Assembly: GCF_905404315.1 (NCBI RefSeq)
Contig: NC_066296.1
Coordinates: forward strand, 9,548,001 to 9,612,000
DNA length: 64,000 nucleotides
Source of the DNA: Leptidea sinapis
Taxonomy: Eukaryota; Arthropoda; Insecta; Lepidoptera; Pieridae
Direction of reading: 5' to 3'
The notes under the pieces were generated by a model that was given only the letters and a program-made list of their open reading frames with translations, was not told where the DNA came from and ran no database searches. Both the position numbers and the translations under genes were made by a program. Within the stretch, counting starts at the first letter, position 1. The number at the start of each line of letters is the position of its first letter. Of this stretch, positions 11,651 to 22,985 are shown piece after piece.

Positions 11651-12165
11651 ATTTCATAAAAAAATATTTATAAATATGTTTAAATTTCAAAAACACTAAA
11701 GAACCCTTGATATTTCCAATGCTGTACATGCGATGGGATATAATTTGCTTACTACAGCTGAGCATAAAACCGAGCAAGCGTCTATTGAATTCAAGTTAAC
11801 TCACTTTGGTAGCTTGCCAATTTAGGTTTCCAATGATGACAGCGCATATTATCTGATCTTGTATCCATTTGTTACAATATAACAAATAGTAACTTGTCCA
11901 AAGCTTTTTGAAGATCTATGTATTGAAATGATTAATTGATTGCATACCTATACTGATATTTTGTTAATGTTGATCAACAATCTAGGCTCCAAGTATCGTT
12001 AAGTAATAATTTTTGCAATTTACAACTCGTCAAATTAAAATAGGCCTCGCATTCATTTCGTCATTTTACTAACAATATTTTTGTCTCTCGTTAAGAACTC
12101 AACTCGTCAAGTTAAGCTTTTTCTTGTGATCAGTCTACGTGAAGTTTTTTTAAAATATATATTTA
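11651..12165. other. No gene seen
   Basis: Nothing recognisable on either strand. Confidence 0.5.
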
Positions 12166-12224
12166 ATCTACACCTTGGGAATGGGTAATCCGCCACAAGT
12201 GTATTAGATGTAATGCAATTTTAT

Positions 12225-12335
12225 AGTTATCAGGCCTGCTTAGTTTAATCACCCATTCTTCTCAAGTCTGAGGCACACCTTTTCGATGTTTTTAATAATA
12301 GATTTTGGATTGTAGTTTCTCAATTTCAATACAAA
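12225..12335 (+). mobile_element. K-like LINE 3' tail fragment
   Basis: The string CACCCATTCTTCTCAAGTCT followed by GAGGCACACCTTTTCGATG matches the 3' tail of the K LINEs at 52540 and 63560. Confidence 0.5.
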
Positions 12336-12667
12336 ATATCAACATATTTATATACCACATCTGTGAACATCATTTTTCACTAACAATGTTTCTGAAAGAA
12401 ACAGTATTAATGAAATTCATTCATACCTATTTGCTTTCGTGCAGTTGAGCAGATAAATACAAACGAGTGTGACGATGAGTTGCTGGAATTGAGAAAAACG
12501 TAAAAACTGCTGAGCTGTGACGTCATGAGATAGATGTTCTAATGAATGTAGCATTCAGGCCACTTTTACGAGCAATGGAATTCGTTGAGCAAACTTATGA
12601 TCAACAGAATAAACAGTATTACTGTCTAGGAGGACTAAAAATTACGATAAAGGCTATGTTAACATTG

Positions 12668-12800
12668 TATTGGCGGCTCATACAGCTCAGTGCTTAGCGA
12701 CCCTGTCAACTGAACTGGAAGTCCCAGACTCAAATCCCTAATATATATCCTGAATACATATATTTGTTTGCGATTCCCTGTTTTTGTGTGTTTCTTTATT
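12668..12800 (+). mobile_element. Degenerate tRNA-derived SINE
   Basis: Reads CAGCTCAGTGCTTAGCGACC, CAACTGAACTGGAAGTCCC and AGACTCAAATCCC, the same order as box A, linker and box B of the SINE at 5150, with mutations in both boxes. Confidence 0.5.
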
Positions 12801-13367
12801 TTGAGGTATGTATTAATTATTTTACTTAAGTACTTTACTTATTTTATTTTACTTTTATTTTAATTAAGTATTGTTAAATTTATCGCTATCTTGCAACCAT
12901 AATTACAGGCTATGGCTTGTTTTGAGCAAAACAATTTATGTAGTGTACTAATATTATTCATACATAAAATTTGTGTGTTGATTATAAGTATAATATAGTT
13001 ATAATATTTTTTAAAACCGTTAGAAGTTCTTTTCGCTTCTTCATCTTATATTGGTCGCATTATAATTCTTTTTCATTAGATCAGATTTTTATTTCGTACT
13101 TTGATATTCTCAAAACGTAACATCATCATTATACTTTTTGTCATTATCATCCTGTCCTCCAGAAATTCACGCAAAAATAATGATCTTCCATTAGGCATGA
13201 AAGACATGTTTCCTTATCATGCTCAGCCGATCAACACTTTGCCTGTCAATTATTGCCACGGTTCATAATAATAATTATATATTATATTGTTGTGACTTTT
13301 ATATTCTTGTCTCTTTGTAGTATAAATTTTGTTTGGCAGTGACAAATTAACGTAAAAATTTATTACA
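12801..13367. other. No gene seen
   Basis: AT-rich. Nothing recognisable. Confidence 0.5.
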
Positions 13368-13950
13368 AACTAGCTGACCCGACAGACGTTGTTCTGTATA
13401 TAATAAATAAAATAATGATTTTTATGACATAATGAACTGTCAAATTGTGCGTCAATAAATTATCTCATAGAAAATATATCCATACAAAACAAATATTGGA
13501 AATAAAAATAATTGTTTGGACGAAAACAGGCCGTTTAAAGTGGATCAAAACCGTGTAAAAAATTGCACACTACTTAAATATATATTTGGTTGTCAAATAT
13601 TATAATTGCGAAATTATATTTGTGACTAAACTTAAGATTTATCAATCTTCATAAAATGATAGATAGTTAATCTACCAACTATAGTAAGCTAAAATTAAGT
13701 TTAAGTTTAGAAAGTTTAGAAGTTTGAAAGTAATGTAAAAATTCTCTTAATTTGATTTTCAAAGGAAAATCAAATTTGTTGTTTTTATATAATTCCGAGC
13801 ATTCTCCTATTTATTCAATTTTTAAACCTTCTCTGGACTTCCACAAATAATTCAAAACCAAATTTAGCCAAATCGGTCCGGCTGTTCTCGAGTTTTAGCG
13901 AGACTAACGAACAGCAATTCATTTTTATGTATATAGATATATTGATTTAT
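13368..13950 (+). repeat. TAGCTGACCC-type dispersed repeat
   Basis: Starts ACTAGCTGACCCGACAGACG and ends with AATCGGTCCGGCTGTTCTCG and GACTAACGAACAGCAATTC. A second copy starts at 56358. This start/end pair is, as I recall, one of the most abundant repeats of lepidopteran genomes. No coding capacity. Confidence 0.65.
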
Positions 13951-14354
13951 TTTGGAAATCAATTGTATTGTAAAATTTTCTCGCATTCTACCTTTTAATA
14001 TTTACTTTTAGTACTCTACATGGCTTATGAATGTTAATAACATTTATTTATTACATTTTATAAATTCTTGCCAGTTCTCAAGCACTTAATCCGTAAAAGA
14101 AATATTCATTTAGAAATTAAAGTGGATAAGCTACGAAAACGGTCGTTAATATTCATTAAAACGTTCAGAAGCAAAGCGTTATAGACTTTTTTCACTGTTT
14201 GTACTGTTGGTGAATTATTTAGCGATTAAATACTGCAAGCTCCTCAATGATAATCACCAAATGATTGTTTACTATTATTATTACATTCATCAGTGTACAA
14301 TTATTATCGAAATTTCATTCAAGCACTTTAAAATTGAACAAAATTGCCATCTCA

Positions 14355-14610
14355 ATTATTTCCTCCGATACAAATGATTTAAGTTTTCTTTAGTGTTAAT
14401 TCCGCCAATATTTACTTTTAAACAATTCGACACGTGTTTCGCCTCTACACGAGGCATCCTCAGGACGTGTTGTCTCGCCAAAATCTGGCGCGAGACTAAA
14501 AGAAAATATTGGCGGAATGAACACTAAAGAAAACTTAAATCATTTGTATAATTATGGATTTCCGCAAAGTAACGCCTACTTCAATAAATTTTATTTCCTC
14601 CGATACAACA
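14355..14610. repeat. Inverted repeat flanking a GC-richer core
   Basis: Left arm 14372-14413 and right arm 14502-14545 are near-perfect inverted copies (TTTAAGTTTTCTTTAGTGTT against its complement, and CCGCCAATATT against AATATTGGCGG). The arms are about 42 bases and the spacer about 90. In addition a direct repeat TTATTTCCTCCGATACAA occurs outside each arm, at about 14357 and 14591. The core holds the ribozyme-like motif listed separately. The structure looks like an element end or terminal repeat, class unknown. Confidence 0.75.
14428..14469 (-). ncRNA. Hammerhead-ribozyme-like motif
   Basis: On the minus strand the order is CTGAGGA, one extra base, GCCTC, a five-base loop, GAGGC and GAAA. 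CUGANGA, a short stem II and GAAA are the conserved parts of the hammerhead core. From memory, Penelope-like elements and some other retroelements carry such minimal ribozymes in their terminal repeats. The extra base before stem II, and stems I and III that I cannot assign, leave activity doubtful. Confidence 0.35.
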
Positions 14611-15139
14611 ACTTAATATTTCAACACTTGGAGATTTTATTGGTCGCTTTCACACTCATATATTATATACTAGAACCACACAAACATAAATTAAAACGTC
14701 CTATCCTATTTCTAAAGTATGCAAATAAGTCCTTACGTACAAAACAATATACGCGATCATGCTTTAAAATACTGTAATAATTACAATTATGAAGTTTGGG
14801 AGGACAGTAAAAATCTGATCGACACAATAAATAATAACAAACTGTAATGGATCTGGCATTGTAGTTGTGAGGTAGTAGAAATGGCGGTCTGAAATCGAAT
14901 GAAGAATCAATTTTTGACCATAAATGTTTTTTTTTCATCCTACTAAAAGTAAATCTTCGACACTAACTAATCGAGGGTCAATTTTTAGAGTTTCGATCAG
15001 ATTAGCACTGAGCTGATTATGCGAAATGTAAATCATACACCAGTGGAAGACTTCTTTGCACGTGATGCCGGCTATATTATGGATACATAATATGGGATAA
15101 GGGCTTGTAAGGATAAAAATTAAAATTATTAGTTAGTTT
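14611..15139. other. No supported gene
   Basis: Frames of 86 and 91 residues overlap here on opposite strands (14517-14777 and 14663-14938). Neither has a motif, and the first begins inside the inverted-repeat arm. Confidence 0.5.
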
Positions 15140-15725
15140 AGATTTTTTTTTTTTTTTTATGGAATAGGAGGACAAACGAGCGTACGGGTCACCTGGTGTT
15201 AAGTGATCACCGCCGCCCACACTCTCCTGCAGCACCAGAGGAATCACAAGAGCGTTGCCGGCCTTTAAGGAAGGTGTACGCGCTTTTCTTGAAGGTACCC
15301 ATGTCGTATCGTCCCGGAAACACCGCACAAGAAAGCTCATTCCACAGCTTCGTGGGACGAGGAAGAAAGCTCCTTGAAAACCGCACTGTGGAGGACCGCC
15401 ACACATCCAGATGGTGGGGATGATATCGTAACTTGTGGCGTGTCGTGCGAAGGTGAAATTCGGCGGCAGGAATCAGGTTGAACAGCTCTTCGGAACACTC
15501 CCCGTGATAAATGCGGTAGAAGACACACAATGAAGCGACGTCTCTACGCAACGCCAAGTGATCCAGCCGTTCACAGAGTACTGGGTCCCCGACAATTCGA
15601 GCTGCTCTGCGTTGCACGCGGTCAAATGGATCGAGCTGATACTGGGGTGCGCCAGACCAGAGATGACAGCAATACTCCATGTGAGGCCGGACCTGCGCTT
15701 TGTAGAGCGCTAGAATGTGGGCCGG
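15140..15725 (-). pseudogene. J-family LINE, best preserved C-terminal copy
   Basis: A single minus frame of 157 codons (15207-15680) reads MEYCCHLWSGAPQYQLDPFD, RVQRRAARIVGDPVLCERLD, HLALRRDVASLCVFYRIYHG, FNLIPAAEFHLR and WNELSCAVFPGRYDMGTFKK before a stop. This is the C-terminal domain of an ORF2 polyprotein. The reverse transcriptase itself is absent (5' truncation). The 3' end is the J tail and a run of A on the minus strand (T-run at 15149-15160 on plus). Because the frame is open, this is the youngest J copy in the window, but it is still only a fragment and cannot move by itself. Confidence 0.85.
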
Positions 15726-16455
15726 ATTACCTAAAACAGACTATTACGAGACTGGTTTCAGAGTATGTGATCTTGCCAAAATTTATTCAAATACAAAAAC
15801 ATCGTTTCGAATCAATAAATGTTAATAGTACCTGAATTATAATCATTTCTTAAATCGCAACACACAAAGAAATTTATGGGTTTATTTCCGTCACCCACAT
15901 TTACAGGAAAATCTATTTAATGTTTTATTTTATTTTAAATTGAATTCTGTTCAAATCAATGATTCCCATGGCCAGATGATGGCAAAAATTGAGCAAATAA
16001 TTACTATATTCATTTCATTTTGATGAATGAGAAAAACTTAGGTGGCAAATGGGCATTCCTCCATTTAATAGAACAATTCAAATTTGAACAAAAATCTTAC
16101 TAGGACCCAATCAAAATTACTATTGATCCCTTCGACTGTTTTTCTGTATACGGTCTATGAATGCCCCATGCTGAGCAATTTAAAAACCCGCTGGTTGTGC
16201 AATATTTCCCTGAATATCGGGATTATTGAGTTTCCCATACTTTGCCATTTCAAAAACCACTGTGTAAGCTATTTTTCCCTGAATATCAGGACGTATTCAT
16301 GGACTATTAAGTTTTCCATATTATTTCCTTGTTATTTCAAGCTTCGTGATCACGGGAAAATGTTGTATGTAAATTTTTCTTAAGGATACTAATAATGTGT
16401 AAACACTGTTTTAAGCATCCATAATTATTCATTACAGTTACATTATATAAATAGG
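15726..16455. other. No supported gene
   Basis: 16140-16330 contains two diverged copies of a unit of about 90 bases (TTTCCCTGAATATCGGGATT and TTTTTCCCTGAATATCAGGA). A 99-residue frame there is built from this repeat and has no motif. Confidence 0.5.
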
Positions 16456-16459
16456 ATAA

Positions 16460-16750
16460 TAGGTGTTTAAGACACAACTCCGAAAATGGCTTCTCGAACA
16501 TACGTTTTACTCAGTTGAGGAGTTCTACAAGATGCCAGTTATTTGACTAGGTAAAACTTATTTTACAACACGTAAAAAATATTTATTTTCTTTATATACA
16601 TAACAATATATAATTACATAATACTGTATTATTGTGAGGTAGGACTTCCCTACCTATATAAAATGATAATTTGAATTTTAAATTGACCTATTTTTGCTTT
16701 ATGACTTGTAAGAGTTATTAATAATTGATTTGATTTGATTTGATTTAGCT
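16460..16750 (+). mobile_element. LINE 3' end with (ATTTG)n tail
   Basis: Starts with a C-terminal-like peptide RTQLRKWLLEHTFYSVEEFY followed shortly by a stop, then a non-coding tail ending in repeated ATTTG units at 16727-16748. LINE copies often end in such short repeats. Confidence 0.5.
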
Positions 16751-17059
16751 CAAAGATCGTAATGATAATGGAATAGATAAAGGAAGGATAATTTACTATT
16801 TAAGTGAAGGTGGAATTATATATGGATTTTTAGATGGCAACATCACCCGGACTGTCTTGCGCATGTAAAAGGGGACAGATCTCGGGTATTATCACTCGAC
16901 TTGGAAGAGTTTCTAGTTGCTGGAAGCTTATGTAATAACCATAATTTAATGATAATATATTTTATTATTATTACACGTGCATGTGTATTAATATTAATTA
17001 TAATAAATACGTCTGAAGACGAAGGTTTTAACCAGTCTGTATTGACAGTGATAACGTTG
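16751..17059. other. No gene seen
   Basis: Nothing recognisable. The frame running into 17245 is the start of the RTE fragment read in phase. Confidence 0.45.
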
Positions 17060-17345
17060 GGAACGCATAAGTGGTCGCTAACTATGTTCCTTATGGGGAA
17101 GCTCATGGTCGCTCAGAGGGTAATCTGTAAGAGGAGATCCGTAGGAGAACCAGTCACTGATATAGCCGAGATAATTGCGAAACTGAAGTGGCAGTGCGCA
17201 GGGGTACATAGTCAACGGACAGATGGCTGCTGTTGCGGCAGTTAAGTCCTCGAATGGCGACCACGTACCGAAAGACGAAGTGTTGGCAGATCCAAGATGG
17301 ACCGACGATCTGGTCAACATCGCCGGAATACGTTGGATGATTTTT
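17060..17345 (+). pseudogene. RTE LINE C-terminal fragment
   Basis: The frame reads IAEIIAKLKWQCAGVHSQRT and, after a frame shift, RPRTERRSVGRSKMDRRSGQ and HRRNTLDD. The copy at 24530-24955 has the same order (IAKLKWQWAGHIVRWT ... RTGRRSVG). This is the basic C-terminal segment of RTE-clade polyproteins. The fragment ends abruptly at about 17345 and is joined to a J-family fragment in the same orientation. Confidence 0.7.
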
Positions 17346-17675
17346 TTGTTAGTTTGATTCCAGCGGCCGAATTCCACCACCGGACATTACATGCAAAGTA
17401 CCATCCGCATCACGTAGACGCCTGGCATTCCACAACCGCGCGTTTTGTTCGAAATTTCTTGCCTCGCACAGCCACTTTGTGGAATCAATTACCGGCAGCG
17501 GTCTTCCCGAACAGATACGACTTAGGGACCTTCAAGAAAACAGCATACACCCACCTTAAGGGCCGGCAACGCATTCTTGACACACCTGTTGTTGCGGATG
17601 TCCATGGGCGGTTGCCTCACCCCTCCCCATCCCGTGAGCCTCTTGCCCGTTTGCCCCCTCTCATATAAAAAAAAA
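17345..17675 (+). pseudogene. J-related LINE C-terminal fragment joined to RTE
   Basis: The open frame reads LIPAAEFHHRTLHAKYHPHH, TARFVRNFLPRTATLWNQLP, AAVFPNRYDLGTFKKTAYTH and LKGRQRILDTPVVADVHGRL to a stop near 17668. It is the same C-terminal domain as the J copies but with a different tail (CCATGGGCGGTTGCCTCACC, CTTGCCCGTTTGCCCCCTCT). The same variant tail occurs at 45155-45240 (+) and, inverted, at 63895-64000. This points to a sister subfamily of J. Confidence 0.8.
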
Positions 17676-18783
17676 TAAGGAAGATTGAAGATTCTACGGA
17701 ATACATGAGCCGACGTGCGTGTTAGTGCGTATTAAAAAAAATAATACAATTTTCTTACAGATCTATTTCTATCTAAGCAATTGAACAGCCTGGAATTCCC
17801 TATAATTATTATAAACGCTCACAAATATGTGTAAGGCTTTATTAATTTTTAAGATACATTCAAACACTGCAAATTAATATCTTGTAGAATATAGTATTCC
17901 TTATATTTTAGGTGTTTCATCTCTACGCTTGCCATTTGTTTCCAAAGCCATGCCCTACCATAATTAGCTTTAATTGAAATTAAAAACATATTTTAAGGGA
18001 TCAATCTTGAAAAAATAAATGACATTTATACATTTAAGGCACTTGAGCCTTTATCCCGTCACTAAACAACAGCATCGCAATATATTCCATCTTTTCAACT
18101 GTGATTCTGTTTGAATTTGTGGCGAACATCCAAATCGCGGTTCTTGCGGAATTTTCATCTGCCGAAATTTTAATCGTATTTTACGCCACAAACAGACGAG
18201 TATTGCTTGAGTGGTATTTTATATATTATTATGTATGATCGCAAATCAATCACCCAGACTTTAATACAATAAGCTTTAGAAACACTAGCTACAAAGCTTT
18301 ACTGTTATCGAAATTATTAAAATTAGACCAGCGATTTTTTTTAAATATAAATTCCCATGCTACTTAGCTATATTCCACTCTACTGGTGGAACATATTTCA
18401 AAATCAATCTAGAAGCTTCTGAGCTTACCAATAAAATACATACAAAAATACAAATCTTTACTTTTTACTTTAATAATTTCCTATAGAATAATTTGATTTC
18501 AATTAAATAAACAAAATTACGCTCTGAGAAAGAAGAAACATCGCAAAAATATCAACACAATATTAACGAATAAGATAATATGACTCTTAATATTTATGTC
18601 AGATTTATATTTTCAATTATGGCCCGTAAAACAACAAATGTTACGACCCTTTTTAAATTTACCTTATTATAAATTAAGTGGCGTCAAAGGAATGGGGTTA
18701 TAGTGGTGATGATGTCATTTAATTTATTTATTCACTCATATTAATGAACTAATTCACTCATAGCTTTATTCCTTCTACATTTC
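17676..18783. other. No gene seen
   Basis: AT-rich. Nothing recognisable. Confidence 0.5.
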
Positions 18784-18806
18784 ATCACACACACACACAC
18801 ACACAT
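18784..18806. repeat. (CA)n microsatellite
   Basis: Pure CA run of about 11 units. Confidence 0.95.
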
Positions 18807-18889
18807 TTTATTACTAGTAATTTACAAATGTAAAGTCATTTATTGTTATGATCTATTGTTGCTCTTCTAGCTACTAGTACGGATGTGTA

Positions 18890-19066
18890 CTATTTTAATC
18901 ATTGTGATCCTTATATCTGGGGGTGAGGTCCTGGTGATCTGTAATACAGGGTCAACCTACTTCAGACACCAGCTCCTCACAAAAAAAAATCTGTTAAAAA
19001 AATGTAACACTACTGTACTGTTTTAGCTTTAAGATCTTTGTGAGGAGAAAATAAATAGATATTATT
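18890..19066 (+). mobile_element. Possible LINE 3' tail
   Basis: Contains CAACCTACTTCAGACACCAG, CTCCTCACAAAAAAAAATCT and a terminal GAAAATAAATAGATATTATTA. This looks like an untranslated LINE tail with an AATAAA signal, but no coding part is attached. Confidence 0.3.
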
Positions 19067-19068
19067 AT

Positions 19069-19250
19069 TTGAAGGGCGCCGTAGCTATTGAAATTACTGG
19101 GCAAATGAGACTTATCATCTTATGTCTCAAAGTGACGAACGCAATTGTAGTGCCGCTCAGAATTCTCAGAGCTCAGTTTGCAGATTGTATCAATTACCAT
19201 CAGCTGAACGTCCTGCTCGGCTCGTTCCTTATTTTCATTATAAAAAAAAT
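19069..19250 (-). repeat. B-family repeat, inverted copy
   Basis: Reverse complement of the B repeat: GAAGGGCGCCGTAGCTATTG at its left and CCTGCTCGGCTCGTTCCTTA at its right. Compare 22695-22985 and 28875-29175. Confidence 0.75.
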
Positions 19251-19624
19251 CATTAATCATATCGAGCTTCAACTCATTCGCAACAACTTTTACTCATCTC
19301 CAAGTTTATCCATTCTAGTTCTGTTCGAAATTGATGCAAGTAAAAAGTTTTCTCTCGTTTGAGAAAATCTGTTTTCAAATTGTTTCTGTATTTACAAAAA
19401 AAAATTGTATTGATTTTTACGCATTTCTTTAATGTAAAGAGCGCGTAACAGCAATCTTTTAAAAAGTAATTAATTTTTATAAATGGGTAACAATCATGTT
19501 AATCAACGAAAATACTAGAAACCATTAAAAATTTTCAAAACCACATGGTAGATTCAAAAAGACTTAAATAATGAAATATTAAAATTACTTTCAAAATAAT
19601 ATTATAAATATTATCCATTGTGAT
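19251..19624. other. No gene seen
   Basis: Nothing recognisable. Confidence 0.5.
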
Positions 19625-20275
19625 TAACAGGTCGAAACATAAACACACAAACAACTACATCATACACACACATAGGATTGAATCCATACAAAAACAATTT
19701 CTAAAGTATATAGCGTTCAAACAATTAAAAAACTTTTCATTCTATGAAGAAGCCTGTAAGCACTACGAAATTGACACTTTAGAGAATCGAAGAAAGCTAA
19801 GCGACATGCTGCTATTGCAAGCAATCCTTAATGGTAAAACTGATTGTCCCTCCTTATTAGCGAGTTTTTCATTTAACGTCCCATCATTTACACGCACCTT
19901 TTGGCTGTACCAAAAGCTAACACCAACTACACACAAAACTCTGTTCTGCAACGTCTGGCTCTCACCTACAATAAAGCTTATTATAATATAGATATGTTTT
20001 GCTTGTCCAAAGTATAGCCAAAAAAAAGAACTAAGAAATCCAAAACACACACACATACTGCATACACCCTCAAATACACTAAAAACAACCTTACATACAC
20101 GCACACACACTCCTGTAACCTTATTTTGTTAAGTTTATTTTCTTAGTAGCTTATTACGAGTATAGTAATTGTTAATATTTTGTTCCTTATTCTGGCTTGT
20201 TAAATCATAAAATGTTACTTCTTTTGTTTAATACCTATATACTGTAATCAGTTTTGGCCTTATTTTTCTACTTTA
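19625..20275 (+). pseudogene. LINE reverse transcriptase C-terminal remnant
   Basis: The open frame from 19620 reads HRIESIQKQFLKYIAFKQLK, NFSFYEEACKHYEIDTLENR and RKLSDMLLLQAILNGKTDCP. This is the C-terminal domain of a LINE ORF2 (compare SQLESIQRSFTRRL ... LTLEDRRKVADMKLLFDV at 31233-31838). After a shift near 19895 the end continues in another frame as LAVPKANTNYTQNSVLQRLA and NKAYYNIDMFCLSKV before a stop at about 20015. A CA-rich untranslated tail with AATAAA-poor, T-rich sequence follows. 5'-truncated and frame-shifted. Confidence 0.75.
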
Positions 20276-20284
20276 TATTATAAT

Positions 20285-20555
20285 TTTGTTTCATTAAGAA
20301 ATGGCTCTGTCGTAAGTCCTATTACTCCACAGCTGAATATCTAAGTGATCGGACAGCCTGGGACTACATTATGATTATATTATAGCTTAAGCAAAAGAGC
20401 GCAAAAAAAAGAATGCTGGGAGAGTTTCTTGCGCCGCCTCTTCTCTCTCAGAGCGCATTTTCCGAAGCGGTAGTAGTATCTAGTATATTAGAAATGACAT
20501 CAAAAAGAATTCTAAAGGAATCAATTTTGAGAAAATAAATGCCTTTTATTCCTTT
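20285..20555 (+). mobile_element. T1 LINE 3' tail
   Basis: Nearly identical to 1315-1560: AAATGGCTCTGTCGTAAGTC, CTCCACAGCTGAATATCTAA, GAATGCTGGGAGAGTTTCTT and GAGAAAATAAATGCC at the end. It starts directly after another LINE and is a short, 5'-truncated insertion. Confidence 0.8.
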
Positions 20556-21284
20556 ATGCCTTTATTGTATATAAATTGTGACGCTGTAGATTACATGAAA
20601 ATAAATAATAGAGGCGTTTAATATTTGGATATAGAACAACGTAATTCACCGTTGATAGTATATTGTATTACTAAGCTGAACTTCTTAATATGAAGCCTAA
20701 AGCGATGAACGCGTTACTTTGGTGGGAACCAATAACCACGTACCAACGAGGTCAACAAGAATTCCGAATATGTATTACAAGTAATTTGTAGATACGAGCT
20801 CGCGATAGGATTGGTTGTCTGTTCATTATTATAGGAACAAGATAACAGCTTCATGTTTAAAAAGAGAGTAATTATAATTTAGGTGAAATTTTACATCAAC
20901 CTACGTATTTTGAGAATTTTTGTAATTTAATGAATTGATTGTTACCCCATTACTTTAGCATAAATTCAACTGAGAAACAGATGGTCTAACAACATTTTTC
21001 GCTATACTAAGTTTTTTGAAAATTAAAATTAATATTTTTTAGAAAGACAGTGGTGTAAAATTTATTACTAAACTTTTATTATATTAATTTATTAAATCAC
21101 TTAGATAAAGCTAGTTTGAACGAAAATCTTAACAGTTATAAATCATAAAACTTTATTGTATAAAATGTAAAAGGCCACTGTAGTTCTCAAGGCAAATTTA
21201 TAGTTGTGTTTAATAATGCATAATTATTAAAATAGAAATAAAAATGTATCATTAAACAAATTAAATTTTCATATCAAAATTTTT
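20556..21284. other. No gene seen
   Basis: Nothing recognisable. Confidence 0.5.
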
Positions 21285-21405
21285 TGACGTTGCGGTACTC
21301 GACCCTGCTCTCGGATTACCTTCCAGCGCTCTACCGACTTAATGTCAATGACTTGCTAATTATAATTTGTTTAATTAATCCCAGAAGAGAGGGATGTCAC
21401 TTTAA
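21285..21405 (-). mobile_element. tRNA-derived SINE, second family
   Basis: On the minus strand a box A-like AAGTCGGTAGAGCGCT (21325-21340) precedes a box B-like GGGTCGAGTACC (21294-21305). The flank AATTAATCCCAGAAGAGAGG (21372-21391) matches 58013-58032 beside the better copy at 57843-58045. Confidence 0.55.
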
Positions 21406-21439
21406 AAATAACAAAATGGTATTTATTATTCAAACAAAA

Positions 21440-21605
21440 CAAATCTTGTAACTATATTTACAATACTATGACTACATTAAATTAAAACTATCATTACGTG
21501 GAAGCGTACCAAGAATACTGGCAGCATGTCCACGTTGGATAGCTAGGCTGATCGGTTGACCGAAATAGCTGCCAGCGCTCGGGTTTCAAGTAGCCTTATC
21601 TATAA
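21440..21605 (-). pseudogene. C-family retroelement 3' end
   Basis: The minus strand reads SAGSYFGQPISLAIQRGHAA and SILGTLPRNDSFN to a stop, then a short tail ending in GTTACAAGATTTG. The tail matches the first 45 bases of the copy at 36243, where it sits in the opposite sense to the coding part. Confidence 0.65.
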
Positions 21606-21944
21606 CATACTTAAGTTGGGCATGTGCAACAATGTGTCTGTCGCATCAAATGTTTCGTACATCAACAAAAAACAAAAACCATACAATACAATCAGCTTCT
21701 TCCCATTTACTTCAATTTCAAGACTGGATTACTTGCCACATGCGACGTTTCTTTGACAATGTGTCCTATCCTATAATGTTTTTATTTATCTGAGTATTAA
21801 AGTGTTAGGTTTTAATCTGATTGAAAAGCTTAAATCACCTGGTAATAAACCTCCAATTAGAGATAAAAAGGAGTACTGATAGACTGTCAGACAAATTACG
21901 AAGCATTCCTTTTATAAGGGTGCCTTTTAAAGTGAAACTTTTAT
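21606..21944. other. No gene seen
   Basis: Nothing recognisable. Confidence 0.45.
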
Positions 21945-22035
21945 TACAGTGTCGGCCGGCGCCTATAGTTCGCATATTGGGTGCAATTGCGTTCGGGTGG
22001 AAGAGTAGGTTCGAACCCCACGCACTTGATTTTTT
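21945..22035 (+). repeat. tRNA-like sequence, possible SINE head
   Basis: Contains a clear box B (GGTTCGAACCCC at 22008-22019) about 50 bases after a TATAGTTCGCATATTGGGTG stretch that only loosely fits box A, followed by a T-run. The cloverleaf is not convincing, so a SINE or tRNA relic is more likely than a tRNA gene. Confidence 0.4.
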
Positions 22036-22694
22036 TTTTATTTTATGAAAATGTAAAGCATAATATATAAATTTGTTTTTGTTTTCTATGTTGATATATT
22101 AATAGGTATTAACCTATGTTATTTTGTGAGAAATAGTTTCACTTGCATCGTGGTTTCAAAAAACACACAATTGCCTTTTTTAAATAGTGTTAAACATTTT
22201 TCATTAATTACTATCATACAGGGTCTATTAGCCTGCTGTCAACAATAAAATATGATAACAATTTCATAAGAATTACACCTGATCAAGCCACTATTGAAGT
22301 CTGTTTAATTCCACACAATAATAATGATCTACCTACAGAATCTTAACTACCCAATTGTGTAATAATTATGTTATCTGAATATTTACTAGAACGTTCTGTA
22401 AAACTAATTACAGAACACAATAACGAGAAGTTAACATTAGTTCAGGTCGCAACTACAAATGAAGCAGGAAACATTGTTCCATTTCTAATTACAAATTACT
22501 CTTACGTTCTCATTTATCTGTATATTTTTTATTTCAAGTATTGATAACGTCCAACCCACAGTCCAATCCATGCGTTGTAAATCGATTGCGATGAAATTAA
22601 TTATTCTTTAGTTTAAAGTGGTTGTACAATTACGACACACGACTACTAAGAGATTTTTTAGATTTGTTTCTAGAATGCCTAGTGCCTTTTTATG
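22036..22694. other. No gene seen
   Basis: AT-rich. Nothing recognisable. Confidence 0.5.
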
Positions 22695-22985
22695 ATAATA
22701 AGGGACGAGACGAGCAGGTCGTTCATCAGATGTTAATTAATACTCCCTGCCCATTACAATGCAGCGCCGCTCAGGATTCTTGAAAAACCCGAAAATTCTG
22801 AGACATAAGACGTTAAGTCTCATGTGCCCAGTAATTTCACTAGCTACGACGCCCTTCAGACCCAAACAAAATAATGTTTACTACTGCTTCAACACTTCCT
22901 GTTGTGGTGCCCATAATCTATCTGGCATCCTGTACAAAGGAGCTTCCCACTGGTGGCCTGTTTTTCGTTTTTAAAGGAAAAATAT
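22695..22985 (+). repeat. B-family repeat
   Basis: Begins ATAAGGGACGAGACGAGCAG, continues with CCCTGCCCATTACAATGCAG and ends with CATAATCTATCTGGCATCCT and CTTCCCACTGG. A second full copy is at 28875-29175. Length, lack of coding frame and two matching copies fit a SINE or a non-autonomous LINE derivative. Confidence 0.75.

Noticed and set aside
14517..14938. Opposite-strand frames of 86 and 91 residues as small genes
   Set aside because: The plus frame begins within the inverted-repeat arm, neither has a motif, and the composition is that of background.
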